Assembly (NCBI GenBank): GCA_028874675.1
Contig: JAPPJA010000151.1
Coordinates: 1 to 12,731, forward strand
Direction: 5' to 3'
Source of the DNA: Chloroflexota bacterium
GTDB lineage: Bacteria > Chloroflexota > Dehalococcoidia > Lucifugimonadales > UBA3495
Length of the DNA stretch: 12,731 nucleotides
This document shows positions 6,065 through 12,731 of the stretch, one piece after another; the first letter of the stretch is position 1, and the number at the start of each line of letters is the position of its first letter. The position numbers were made by a program, and so were the translations under genes. The notes under the pieces were generated by a model, which was given only the letters and a program-made list of their open reading frames with translations, searched no databases and was not told the origin of the DNA.

Positions 6065-7156
6065 TTACGATGGTTCGCGCATGCGGGGCGCAACTTCCTG
6101 GGCGTAAAGCCTGACCGAGTTGAGGACCTGTTCTACCGTGAGGCCGCCACCCACGTTTGGCTCCATGATTATTCCGTCCAGACCCAGGCGGTCACGCAAC
6201 TGGCAAAGCTTTTCCACAACGGTGTCGGGGCTCCCGTAGGCCAGGCGGTCTTTCAACAGGTCATCGTAGGTAACGTTGGCCAGCCGTTCCGCCCGCTCCC
6301 GCCGTTCCTCGGAAAGGGTCGTGCCGGCCTGCCCGGCGGAGGTGCCGAAGAGCCCGCCCAGCCGCCGGTAGGAACGCATGGTGCTTTCCTCCGGCACTGC
6401 GCGACCCAGGTCGTCGGTTTCCGCGACATAAATGGGGACTCGGAGAAAGACTTCGCCCCTGCCCTCGTGCCCGGCTTCCTCCCTGCCCTGGTGGAACATT
6501 TCCATGTGCTCTTCCACCTCGTTGACGTCGAAGCCGCGCAGGCCGGAGATTACGTTGTGCCCGCTGCGGCCAACCTGCGGGAAGGTGTCCCTGGTGGTGG
6601 CGGCGATACGGATTGGAGGGTAGGGTTTCTGATACGGCTTGGGAAGAACGCATAGGTCGTTGAACTGGTAAAACTCGCCCTCGTAGGAGAACCGGTCCTC
6701 GGACCAGGCCTTGAGGATGATATCCAGCGACTCCTGGAAACGGGCGCGACTCTCCGCGTAGGGAACGCCGTAACCGTCATAGGAACGGGGGAACCCGCTC
6801 CGGCCCACGCCGAACTCCAGGCGTCCGCGACTGACCTGGTCCACGGTGGCGGCCTCCTCGGCCAGCCGAACCGGGTGGCACAGGGGCAGGACGCTCACGC
6901 CTGTACCAATGCGGACCCTGCTGGTCCTGCCGGCGATGGCGCTGGCCATAACCAGGGGAACGGAAACTACCGAGGGTATGCCGGCGCCCATAGGGTCGCC
7001 GGGCCGGCGCGGCGCCGCAAAGTGTCTTTCGGCCAGCCAGACGCCATCCAGTCCATACTGGTCGGCGGTGTCGGCCATGGCCAGGGCCTCGTCAAAGGCC
7101 TCCTCCTGGGTTACCCCCATTCGGTAATCGCATTCCATTACCAGTCCGACGTGCAT
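6065..7156 (-). CDS. LLM-class (luciferase-like) flavin-dependent oxidoreductase
   Basis: 363 residues from the ATG at 7156, preceded by a GAGGTG ribosome site. A longer frame to 7441 would overlap the YHS gene and has an unrelated Arg/Ser/Pro-rich front, so it is rejected. Bacterial luciferase-like TIM-barrel features are clear: YGLDGVWLAERHF (34-46), a strand VRIGTGVSVLPLCHPVRLAEEAAT (81-104), SRGRLEFGVGRSG (109-121), and PKPYQKPYPPIRIAA (172-186). The protein has the fold of FMN- or F420-using monooxygenases and dehydrogenases; the cofactor and substrate are not readable. It is last in a minus-strand operon after two acyl-CoA dehydrogenases and a YHS protein, which suggests a shared catabolic route. 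Such genes are numerous in SAR202-type Chloroflexota (from memory). Confidence 0.92.
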   Translation of the reverse strand: MHVGLVMECDYRMGVTQEEAFDEALAMADTADQYGLDGVWLAERHFAAPRRPGDPMGAGIPSVVSVPLVMASAIAGRTSRVRIGTGVSVLPLCHPVRLAEEAATVDQVSRGRLEFGVGRSGFPRSYDGYGVPYAESRARFQESLDIILKAWSEDRFSYEGEFYQFNDLCVLPKPYQKPYPPIRIAATTRDTFPQVGRSGHNVISGLRGFDVNEVEEHMEMFHQGREEAGHEGRGEVFLRVPIYVAETDDLGRAVPEESTMRSYRRLGGLFGTSAGQAGTTLSEERRERAERLANVTYDDLLKDRLAYGSPDTVVEKLCQLRDRLGLDGIIMEPNVGGGLTVEQVLNSVRLYAQEVAPRMREPS

Positions 7157-7271
7157 CTCGGGCACCTCACTCTTCCGGAATTCAGAAACCGGCCCCAGGG
7201 GCCACTGGGATGAACGGCGGCGTTTAGCTCCGGAGCCCCGGCCGCCGGTCCTCACCCAGCCGGGGAAGAAC

Positions 7272-7472
7272 CTATTGCTCCAGGTAGGCTGCCGGGGTGG
7301 CCAGGAACTTGGTGCGGCAATCCAGGCCGCAGAAATAGAACCACTGGCCGTTGTGGAAGCTGCGCGTTCCCTGTTGTGGGTCAACCTCGGAGGCGCCGTG
7401 CATCGTCTGGCCCGTCTGGGCTCGAGCTTCGGCCTCGTCAATTTCCTTGCCGCATACCGGGTCTTTTGCCAT
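7272..7472 (-). CDS. Small YHS-domain metal-binding protein
   Basis: 66 residues: essentially one YHS domain. The signature DPVCGKEID (4-12) at the front and FYFCGLDCRTKFLATPAAYL (45-64) near the end give Cys7, Cys48 and Cys52, the likely ligands for a soft metal such as copper. The middle lacks the usual short spacing: an insert with His25, Asp31 and Gln33-34 separates the halves. The ATG at 7472 follows AGGAG by about ten bases. It lies 55 bases after the acyl-CoA dehydrogenase gene and 115 before the LLM gene, in the same direction. YHS domains sit in copper ATPases, toluene-type monooxygenases and stand-alone carriers. Here the partner may be one of the operon's redox enzymes; this is inference. 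Confidence 0.88.
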   Translation of the reverse strand: MAKDPVCGKEIDEAEARAQTGQTMHGASEVDPQQGTRSFHNGQWFYFCGLDCRTKFLATPAAYLEQ

Positions 7473-7527
7473 TTTCTAATACTCCTGAGTAATGCTAACG
7501 GTGCACGGGAGCGCGGAATCTCGAGAC

Positions 7528-8703
7528 TCAGGCGGGTACTTCCAGGTTCATTCCCAGGCGCACGCGGCCGGGCTGGTCAAGCAAACCTCGAGCTATTCGC
7601 GACCGGTGCTCGAAGCTGGTACCCAGGCGCATGGTCCAGGCGGTAACCCGCCGGTACCACAGGTGCAGGTCGAATTCCATCATGAAGCCCATTCCGCCAT
7701 GCAATACCTGCGATGAACGGACCACGGCCTCGCACTTGTCGTTGCAGAAGGACTTGGCCTGGGAGACTTCCATGGATGCGGGAAGGCCCTGGTCCATCTT
7801 CCAGAGGGCCTCGTAGGTCAGAAGCTGGCCACCGTCCACCCAGAGGATCATATCGGCGCATATGTGCTGGATGGACTGGAAGGCGGCGATGGGCCGACCA
7901 AAGGCCACCCGGTTCTTGGCGTAATCTATGCCCATCTCCGCATCTTTTCTGGCGGCGCCGACCATCTGGGCGCAAAGAAGGGCAGTGCCGCGGTCAAGCA
8001 TCTCCTGGGCAATGGGCCAGCCCTGGTGAAGTTCCCCGACAAGATTGGACCTGGGGACGCGAACGCCGTCGAAGATGACCTTGCTCTGCTTGTCCTTGGC
8101 CAGGGTGGTCAAGGGAATCTGGCTGACGCCGGTGCTGCCCGCGTCCACCAGCAGGAGGGAAATGCCGGCTCCGTCGCCCGATGCGGGCGCGGTGCGGCAG
8201 GCCACCAGGCACTTCTCGGCGGCCACAAAGTTGTCCACGAACATTTTGGTGCCGGTCAGGACGAAGTTGTCGCCGTCTTCCACTGCCTGGCACTGGACCG
8301 TTTCGGGAAGCAACCGGGGATTCTCCTCGGAGTAAGCCCAGGTCAGGACCAGGTCCCCTCGCCCGACCCGGGGCAGGAGGTCCTGCTTCTGCGCGTCGCT
8401 GCCCGCCTCGGCGATGGTGAGGGCGGCTACCATGGTGGAGTGGAAAGGCACGGGCGCAATGGCGCGGCCCAGTTCCTCGGTAATCAGTCCCAGGTAGGTC
8501 AGGGGCAGGCCCTGCCCGCCGTAACTCTCGGGAAGGGAAATGCCCAGCCAGCCCAGGTCGGCAAGCTGCTTCCACAATTCCGGCGGATAGCCCAGGTCGT
8601 CCTTTTCCATATCCCTGGCCAGCCGGGGCGGGCATTCCGCCTCCAGAAATTCCCTTGCCAGGTTTTTCACCATTTGTTCTTCTTCGTTAGGCAGTACGTC
8701 CAT
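7528..8703 (-). CDS. Acyl-CoA dehydrogenase family protein, likely non-catalytic subunit
   Basis: 391 residues with the three-part ACAD fold: helical front with LGWLGISLPESYGGQGLPL (50-68), a beta middle (GTKMFVDNF, 151-159), and a helical tail with AFGRPIAAFQSIQH (267-280) and HGGMGF (335-340). Key residues are off. The usual T-E-P-x-x-G-S-D stretch reads AYSEENPRLLPETV. The tail position of the MCAD-type Glu (Y-E-G-T) is Leu360 in RLGTSFEHRSRIA. The helix-G Glu of the isovaleryl type aligns to Gly239. Mycobacterial FadE pairs form alpha2beta2 enzymes in which one subunit lacks the base, so this is probably the silent partner of the upstream dehydrogenase, 39 bases away. The start ATG 8703 follows AAGGA. 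Confidence 0.88.
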   Translation of the reverse strand: MDVLPNEEEQMVKNLAREFLEAECPPRLARDMEKDDLGYPPELWKQLADLGWLGISLPESYGGQGLPLTYLGLITEELGRAIAPVPFHSTMVAALTIAEAGSDAQKQDLLPRVGRGDLVLTWAYSEENPRLLPETVQCQAVEDGDNFVLTGTKMFVDNFVAAEKCLVACRTAPASGDGAGISLLLVDAGSTGVSQIPLTTLAKDKQSKVIFDGVRVPRSNLVGELHQGWPIAQEMLDRGTALLCAQMVGAARKDAEMGIDYAKNRVAFGRPIAAFQSIQHICADMILWVDGGQLLTYEALWKMDQGLPASMEVSQAKSFCNDKCEAVVRSSQVLHGGMGFMMEFDLHLWYRRVTAWTMRLGTSFEHRSRIARGLLDQPGRVRLGMNLEVPA

Positions 8704-8742
8704 ATGTGTCCTTGATAGTCAGCCTTTCTGCCGGGCTGGAAT

Positions 8743-9945
8743 TCAGTTTCGGGGCATGCCCAGGCCGCGCCGGGCAATCTGGTCGCGCATAACCTGGGTA
8801 CTGCCGTGATTGATGCCGGACTGGAAGGAACCCATCAGGTTGTGGGCGAAGACGCCCTCTTCCACGGCGTCTTCGGAGCCGTTCAACAGCTGAGCGTAGG
8901 GGCCCAGAATCTGGGCGATGGTCTCGGTAGTGCGGACGCCGTGTTCCGGGGCGAACACCTTCTCGGCGGAACCCTCGTAGGTAAAGTTGCCGCCCTTTTC
9001 CACCAGCGACATGCTGCGCATGGTCATCAGGCGGCACACCTGGGCCTCAATCCAAAGCTCGGCAATGCGGTCCCGCACCGAAGTGTCCTCGGCCAGGTTC
9101 ATGCCGCCCAGGTCGTTTTCCTTGACATAATTGACAATGTCCTCGTCCCGCTGGACGGAGATCAGGTAGCGGCTGGCGCCAACCCGGTCCAGGTTCAGGC
9201 CCATGGCCCCCACGTACCAGCCCATGTTTTCTTCGCCCAGCAGGCAGGATGTGGGCACGCGAACGTCCTCGAAAAAGACCTCGTTGGTTCGGGCGTCGCC
9301 GTAAGTGGTTCCGGCCGGAGCCTGGGGTTCGTTCTGGATGGTCCACAGGGGACGCACCGTAATTCCCTCCGTGTCCATGGGGATGAGGAAAATGGAAATC
9401 CCGCGGTGCTTGGGGGCTTCCGGGTCGGTGCGGGCCATCAGGTAGATGTGGCTGGCATAGTGTGCGGCGGTGGTGAACATCTTCTGGCCATTGATGACGT
9501 ACTCGTCGCCGTCGCGGACGGCTCGGCACTGGAGGCTGGCCAGGTCGGCGCCGGCCTGGGGTTCGGTGAAGCCCAGCGCAAAGGAGATTTCGCCATTTAT
9601 CAGGCCGGGGAGGAAGTACTTCTTCTGTTCCTCGGTGCCGGCGGCGAGGATGGCCGGCGCGCCGCTGCCGGCGCCGCCGACGGTGATGCCGGCGCGGGCA
9701 AACTCTTCCTCAACAATGTACTGGTCGATGCGGCTGCCGTCCTGACCGCCGTACTCCCTGGGCCAGCTGATGCCAACCCACCCTCTTTCGCCCAGCTTGG
9801 CGTAAAGCTCGCGCACCCTGGGGCCCCGACGCCTTATGCCCAGGTCTTCAATTTCCTGCCGGACCTCGTCGGTCACGTTTTCCTGGATAAAGGTGCGAAC
9901 ATTGTCCCTGAGGGCTTCCTGTTCCGGGGTGTATGCAAAATCCAT
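8743..9945 (-). CDS. Acyl-CoA dehydrogenase, first gene of the operon
   Basis: 400 residues from the ATG at 9945 (AGAGG just upstream); a longer frame to 9999 adds only an Arg-rich front and lacks the family start MDFAYTPEQEALRD. It keeps the canonical FAD/substrate loop FTEPQAGADLASL (126-138), EYGGQ (64-68) and GQKMFTTAAHYASH (153-166). C-terminal GINHGSTQVMRDQIARRGLGMPR matches the I-Y-E-G-T-S-Q-I-x-R-D region, but the Glu is His380. The helix-G base aligns to Asp253 in LNLDRVGASRY, where other ACADs have L-E-R, so Asp253 is the candidate base. The enzyme should oxidise an acyl-CoA, perhaps bulky or branched, and hand electrons to ETF. It is transcribed from the promoter at 10067-10039, followed by its likely partner subunit. 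Confidence 0.9.
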   Translation of the reverse strand: MDFAYTPEQEALRDNVRTFIQENVTDEVRQEIEDLGIRRRGPRVRELYAKLGERGWVGISWPREYGGQDGSRIDQYIVEEEFARAGITVGGAGSGAPAILAAGTEEQKKYFLPGLINGEISFALGFTEPQAGADLASLQCRAVRDGDEYVINGQKMFTTAAHYASHIYLMARTDPEAPKHRGISIFLIPMDTEGITVRPLWTIQNEPQAPAGTTYGDARTNEVFFEDVRVPTSCLLGEENMGWYVGAMGLNLDRVGASRYLISVQRDEDIVNYVKENDLGGMNLAEDTSVRDRIAELWIEAQVCRLMTMRSMSLVEKGGNFTYEGSAEKVFAPEHGVRTTETIAQILGPYAQLLNGSEDAVEEGVFAHNLMGSFQSGINHGSTQVMRDQIARRGLGMPRN

Positions 9946-10270
9946 CTCTAACCTCTTTGGACCACGGCTTTGGAGTCGCGGTCGCCGTTGCAGCAACATT
10001 GGGGTTGGGAAGCTCCGTCAAACCCGCCAACCGAGGCCATTATAGTACGCCGGTATGGGAGTGTCATCCAAATGCCGGAGCGGCTAACCGTTCAGACCCG
10101 GGCGGGCCAGGCTGGCGCCTAGAAACTGATTTCCGGCCAGAGCCGTTGTGATGGGGCAGGCCTACAGGAAAATCTCACAGGCTCCGAGCTCTTGCCCTGC
10201 AGGACCTAGCCGAGGGGATGGCATGTATCATCCTTGTGCTGAGGCTTCCGGACTCATGCCTGCGCCCGGG
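9946..10270. other. Intergenic region between the ETF gene and the dehydrogenase operon
   Basis: 325 bases. The minus-strand promoter at 10067-10039 and a leader of ~87 bases lead into the acyl-CoA dehydrogenase gene. The ~200 bases next to the ETF stop contain no good hairpin with a T-tract; GGATG/CATCC near 10216-10234 is too weak. No gene or RNA was recognised. Confidence 0.6.
10039..10067 (-). promoter_or_regulatory. Sigma70-like promoter of the acyl-CoA dehydrogenase operon
   Basis: Read on the minus strand, ATGACA (10067-10062) and a perfect TATAAT (10044-10039) are 17 bases apart; only the first base of the -35 box departs from consensus. The start of transcription would be near 10032, ~87 bases before the ATG at 9945. 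No operator-like inverted repeat overlaps it. Confidence 0.72.
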
Positions 10271-12112
10271 CTAAAGGGACTCTGCCAGCACCGGTTTGAT
10301 GGCCGCTACCAGGGCAGGAAGGTACTCTTCCCAGTCGCCAACGATACCAACGTCCGCTGCCTTGAATATGGGATGGCGCCGGTTGCTGTTCAGGGCGATG
10401 ATGACGCCGGCTTTCTGAATGCCCACCGTGTGGTCGAACACGCCGCGAATGCCCACGGCCAGGTAAACCCGCGGGGCGATGGTGCGGCCGCTGATGCCCA
10501 CCTGCACCTGGTGGGGAAGCCAGCCCGCATGCACCACGTTGCGGGTGGTGGCCACGGTGGCGCCAATCTCGGCTGCCAGGGAGCGGACCCTGGGCAGGTT
10601 TTCCGGGCCACCGATGCCCATGCCGGCGCCCAGCACAACCTCGGCCTGGGCCAGGGCGATGCCGCCCGGGTCGTCTTCAAAGTGAGTTTCAAGGACGGTG
10701 ATGTCGTCTCCCTCAAAGGACACGGCTGCCAGTTCCTCCACTACGGCGGAGGCGTGTGTTTCCGGCTGGATGGGAGTCAACAGCCCGGGGCGCAGCGTTA
10801 CCAGGTTCGGCAGCGTTTTGGACAGGATGGGCGCAATGACGTTGCCGCCCAGGGCCGGCTTGAGCTGCACCAGCCTTCCATCGGCGTCAATCTCCAGGTC
10901 GATGGCGTCCCCGGTGAGCCCCAGGCCCAGGCGGGCGGCGATGCGGGAAGCCAGGTCGCGACCGTCGGCGGTGGCGGCAAATAGCACGGCATAGGGACGC
11001 TCGGCGTCCAGAGTGCCGGCCAGGGCATTGGCTACGCCCCGACCGCACACAGGGCCCAGGCCGGAGTTGTCCAGGGTGAGGACCCGGTCGGCGCCGTAAG
11101 CGGCCAGGGTTTCAACCGTGTCTGCATCCCCGTCGCCGATGAGGACCGCCACCACCTGGCTGCGGGTGGTCTCGGTCAACTGGCGGGCCTTGCCCAGCAA
11201 CTCCAGGGTTACCCGCCTGAGGCCTGACTGGGCAGTTTCCGCCACCACCCAGATGGCCCGGCCCTTCTCCTCCGGATAACGGGAGGTGTCATACGACGAT
11301 GGTTGGTCGGCGGCCGGAGCTTCGGCGGATTCCAGCCCTTCCAGCAGCAACCGGACTACCTGCTGGGCGGCATCCTCCGGGTTCTGTTCTTCAATCATGA
11401 TGCCCTGGCGGGTGGGCTCTACGAGGCGGATGTCTTCAACCCAGGTGGGGGAACCTTCCAGGCCGAACTGGGACAAATCCTCGGTCAACTGGCTGCAGGT
11501 CAGTTCTTCAACGGGCTTTTCCTGGGCCTCGGCCATTTGCTGCCGGTTGGCGAAGGTTTCGGCGGCCACGCCCTCGGTGACGCAGACCACCGCCGGCAGG
11601 GGACACTCGATCACCTGGTAGCCCTCGTCGGTGATGCGCTCCGCTACCACTGTGTTGGAGTCTGGGTGGTAGTCCAGCTTCCTCACCTGGCTGATATGGG
11701 GCAATCCCAATAGTTCGGCCAGTTCCGGTCCCACCTGCCCGGTTTCCGCGTCGCTGCTGTTGCGGCCGCAGACGATAAGGTCGGGCTGCTCCCGCTGCAG
11801 CGCCAGGCCCAGGGCGCGGGCGGTGGCCAGGGTGTCAGAACCGGCCAGGGCCCGGTCGGTCAGCAGAATGCTGCGGTCTGCGCCCAGGGCCATGCAGGTT
11901 ACCAGGCCGTCCCGGGCCTGGGGTGGGCCCATGGATACGGCAACCACCTCGTCCCCCGGACCTGATTTCAACTCTACGGCGCGGACCAGGCCCAGGACGT
12001 CAAAGGGGTTTACTTCGGAGGGAACACCGTCCCTTACGATGGTCTTCTTTTCGTAGTCGAAGGTTATTCGAGAGACGACGGGGACGTATTTGACACAGAC
12101 GGCCGTCTTCAT
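10271..12112 (-). CDS. etfBA: Single-chain electron transfer flavoprotein (EtfB-EtfA fusion)
   Basis: 613 residues. The ATG at 12112 follows AAGGAG by seven bases. Residues 1 to ~255 are an EtfB domain: KTAVCVKYVPV at the start, EVNPFDVLGLVRAVEL (33-48), and the nucleotide-binding TGQVGPELAELLGLP (124-138). An acidic, Ala/Pro-rich linker follows (about 258-282). From ~285 to the end is EtfA: AIWVVAE, then GRDLASRIAARLGLGLTGD (384-402), and the FAD site VGISGRTIAPRVYLAVGIRG, D-H-T-V-G-I-Q, IALN and H-P-I-F-K-A-A-D-V-G-I-V-G-D (538-593). ETF carries electrons from acyl-CoA dehydrogenases to the quinone pool. The two subunits are normally separate genes, so the fusion is unusual; there is no stop or frame change. 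The acyl-CoA dehydrogenase operon lies just downstream. Confidence 0.93.
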   Translation of the reverse strand: MKTAVCVKYVPVVSRITFDYEKKTIVRDGVPSEVNPFDVLGLVRAVELKSGPGDEVVAVSMGPPQARDGLVTCMALGADRSILLTDRALAGSDTLATARALGLALQREQPDLIVCGRNSSDAETGQVGPELAELLGLPHISQVRKLDYHPDSNTVVAERITDEGYQVIECPLPAVVCVTEGVAAETFANRQQMAEAQEKPVEELTCSQLTEDLSQFGLEGSPTWVEDIRLVEPTRQGIMIEEQNPEDAAQQVVRLLLEGLESAEAPAADQPSSYDTSRYPEEKGRAIWVVAETAQSGLRRVTLELLGKARQLTETTRSQVVAVLIGDGDADTVETLAAYGADRVLTLDNSGLGPVCGRGVANALAGTLDAERPYAVLFAATADGRDLASRIAARLGLGLTGDAIDLEIDADGRLVQLKPALGGNVIAPILSKTLPNLVTLRPGLLTPIQPETHASAVVEELAAVSFEGDDITVLETHFEDDPGGIALAQAEVVLGAGMGIGGPENLPRVRSLAAEIGATVATTRNVVHAGWLPHQVQVGISGRTIAPRVYLAVGIRGVFDHTVGIQKAGVIIALNSNRRHPIFKAADVGIVGDWEEYLPALVAAIKPVLAESL

Positions 12113-12165
12113 TCAGTTTCTCCTTGCCGGCTTGACCGGTCGCGGGCCGGCTCACTTGCGTTGCT

Positions 12166-12731
12166 TCAGTTTTCAGCGACTCCCTGCTGTTCCATGAGGC
12201 TGCCCTGGACCTGGCTGGTCAGGCGCTGCAGGGCCGGGCTCAGGGTAACCGGATAGCGGGGAGGACTTACTATCTGCTTGAAGTGGTCTTCCAGGCGGGC
12301 AAAGTCGGCGGTGAACCGGTCGCGCATCTCGGAAAGGGCGGGTTCGGGCCGCGTCTTCTTCCCTGCCTCCATAACCGTTTCCAGAAGCCGCTCCCCGGCA
12401 GGCAGCTGCTCATCCTGCAGGCTGACCACATCCCTTTCGAAACAGCCATTTCCATCCCTCAGCCGGTAAACCTGCTTGACGCCGGGGGGCGATATCTTGT
12501 CAGTGCTGAGTTTCATAACCGGCCGGCCGTCGTAGCAGGACAGCTTGTAGGACATGTCGGTGTAGGGGGCATCGGCGGAAGTACCAACCCTGGTGCCAAC
12601 GCCGAAAATGTCTATGGGGGCTCCCGACTGGACCAGGTTATCAATTTCATACTCGTCCAGCCCGCCGCTCGCGACCATTTGCACGTAGGGCAGCCCGGCG
12701 TGGTCCACTATTTGACGCACCTGTCGGCTCA
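12166..12731 (-). CDS. pncB: Nicotinate phosphoribosyltransferase, C-terminal part
   Basis: The frame is open to the right edge (188 codons plus stop), so the N-terminal half is outside the window. Matching family blocks are M-V-A-S-G-G-L-D-E-Y-E-I near the visible start, SGAPIDIFGVGTRVGTSADA, a D-M-S-Y-K-L core, and a RPVMKLSTDKISPPGVKQVYR block in which K-L-S and P-G-V-K-Q are typical. These belong to the phosphate-binding end of the barrel in NAPRTase. The enzyme makes nicotinate mononucleotide from nicotinate and PRPP, feeding NAD synthesis. The His that is phosphorylated in ATP-coupled catalysis lies outside this fragment. It ends 53 bases before the ETF gene, in the same direction, so a shared transcript is likely. 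The last ~50 residues are poorly conserved. Confidence 0.9.
   Translation of the reverse strand, partial: SRQVRQIVDHAGLPYVQMVASGGLDEYEIDNLVQSGAPIDIFGVGTRVGTSADAPYTDMSYKLSCYDGRPVMKLSTDKISPPGVKQVYRLRDGNGCFERDVVSLQDEQLPAGERLLETVMEAGKKTRPEPALSEMRDRFTADFARLEDHFKQIVSPPRYPVTLSPALQRLTSQVQGSLMEQQGVAEN

Noticed and set aside
7191..7203. GGCCCCAGGGGCC palindrome between the YHS and LLM genes
   Set aside because: The hairpin loop would be only three bases and no T-tract follows, so it is not a convincing terminator.
7157..7441. N-terminal extension of the LLM gene to an earlier start
   Set aside because: It would overlap the YHS gene and adds a basic, Pro/Ser-rich stretch absent from the family; ATG 7156 has a ribosome site and begins with the first barrel strand.
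7864..8715. Long plus-strand frames opposite the acyl-CoA dehydrogenases (also 8806-9951)
   Set aside because: They are antisense to well-supported genes and Gly/Val/Ala/His-rich, with no start context or domain.
10148..10984. Plus-strand frame opposite the EtfA part
   Set aside because: It lacks domains and overlaps a strongly recognised gene; it is a shadow.
1..12731. CRISPR arrays, tRNA or rRNA genes
   Set aside because: No regularly spaced direct repeats with unique spacers and no cloverleaf or rRNA-like stretches were seen; the only tandem repeat is the coding array at 63-341.

Overview
The window is GC-rich bacterial DNA with dense coding. It carries flavin-based and acyl-CoA catabolism genes: two acyl-CoA dehydrogenases, an ETF, an F420/FMN luciferase-like oxidoreductase, a MaoC pair, a PIG-L deacetylase and an MFS carrier. 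It also holds relics of a leucine-rich-repeat/HExxH surface protein. This mix resembles the SAR202/Dehalococcoidia side of the Chloroflexota, but that placement is inference from gene content only; there is no rRNA or other marker gene here.

Left part (1-2541): an accessory, decaying region. A secreted Asp/Thr/Pro-rich repeat protein is read on the minus strand and runs off the left edge. It is followed by a ~234-bp internally deleted ISAs1-type insertion sequence that keeps both terminal inverted repeats and the last ~60 codons of its transposase. Directly after that lies a broken gene on the plus strand. It has helical repeats, a HEIAHHY zinc-peptidase motif and plant-type leucine-rich repeats, with one frameshift deletion and one in-frame stop. 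About 500 bases without a convincing gene follow.

Middle part (2542-6064, plus strand): two overlapping MaoC/hot-dog proteins that lack the usual catalytic His, an MFS carrier, a short element with inverted repeats resembling the ISAs1 termini and containing a REP-like palindrome, and a PIG-L/LmbE zinc deacetylase ending at a good rho-independent terminator.

Right part (6065-12731, minus strand): two apparent transcription units. The first starts at a strong sigma70-like promoter (ATGACA-17-TATAAT at 10067-10039). It encodes acyl-CoA dehydrogenase A, acyl-CoA dehydrogenase B, a small YHS metal-binding protein and an LLM-class flavin oxidoreductase. The second comes in from beyond the right edge: nicotinate phosphoribosyltransferase (partial), then a single-chain ETF in which beta and alpha subunits are fused. 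A plausible reading is that the paired dehydrogenases oxidise an acyl-CoA-type substrate and pass electrons to the fused ETF. The LLM enzyme would perform a linked redox step, and the MaoC pair and MFS carrier may serve the same or similar substrates. No tRNA, rRNA or CRISPR array was seen.
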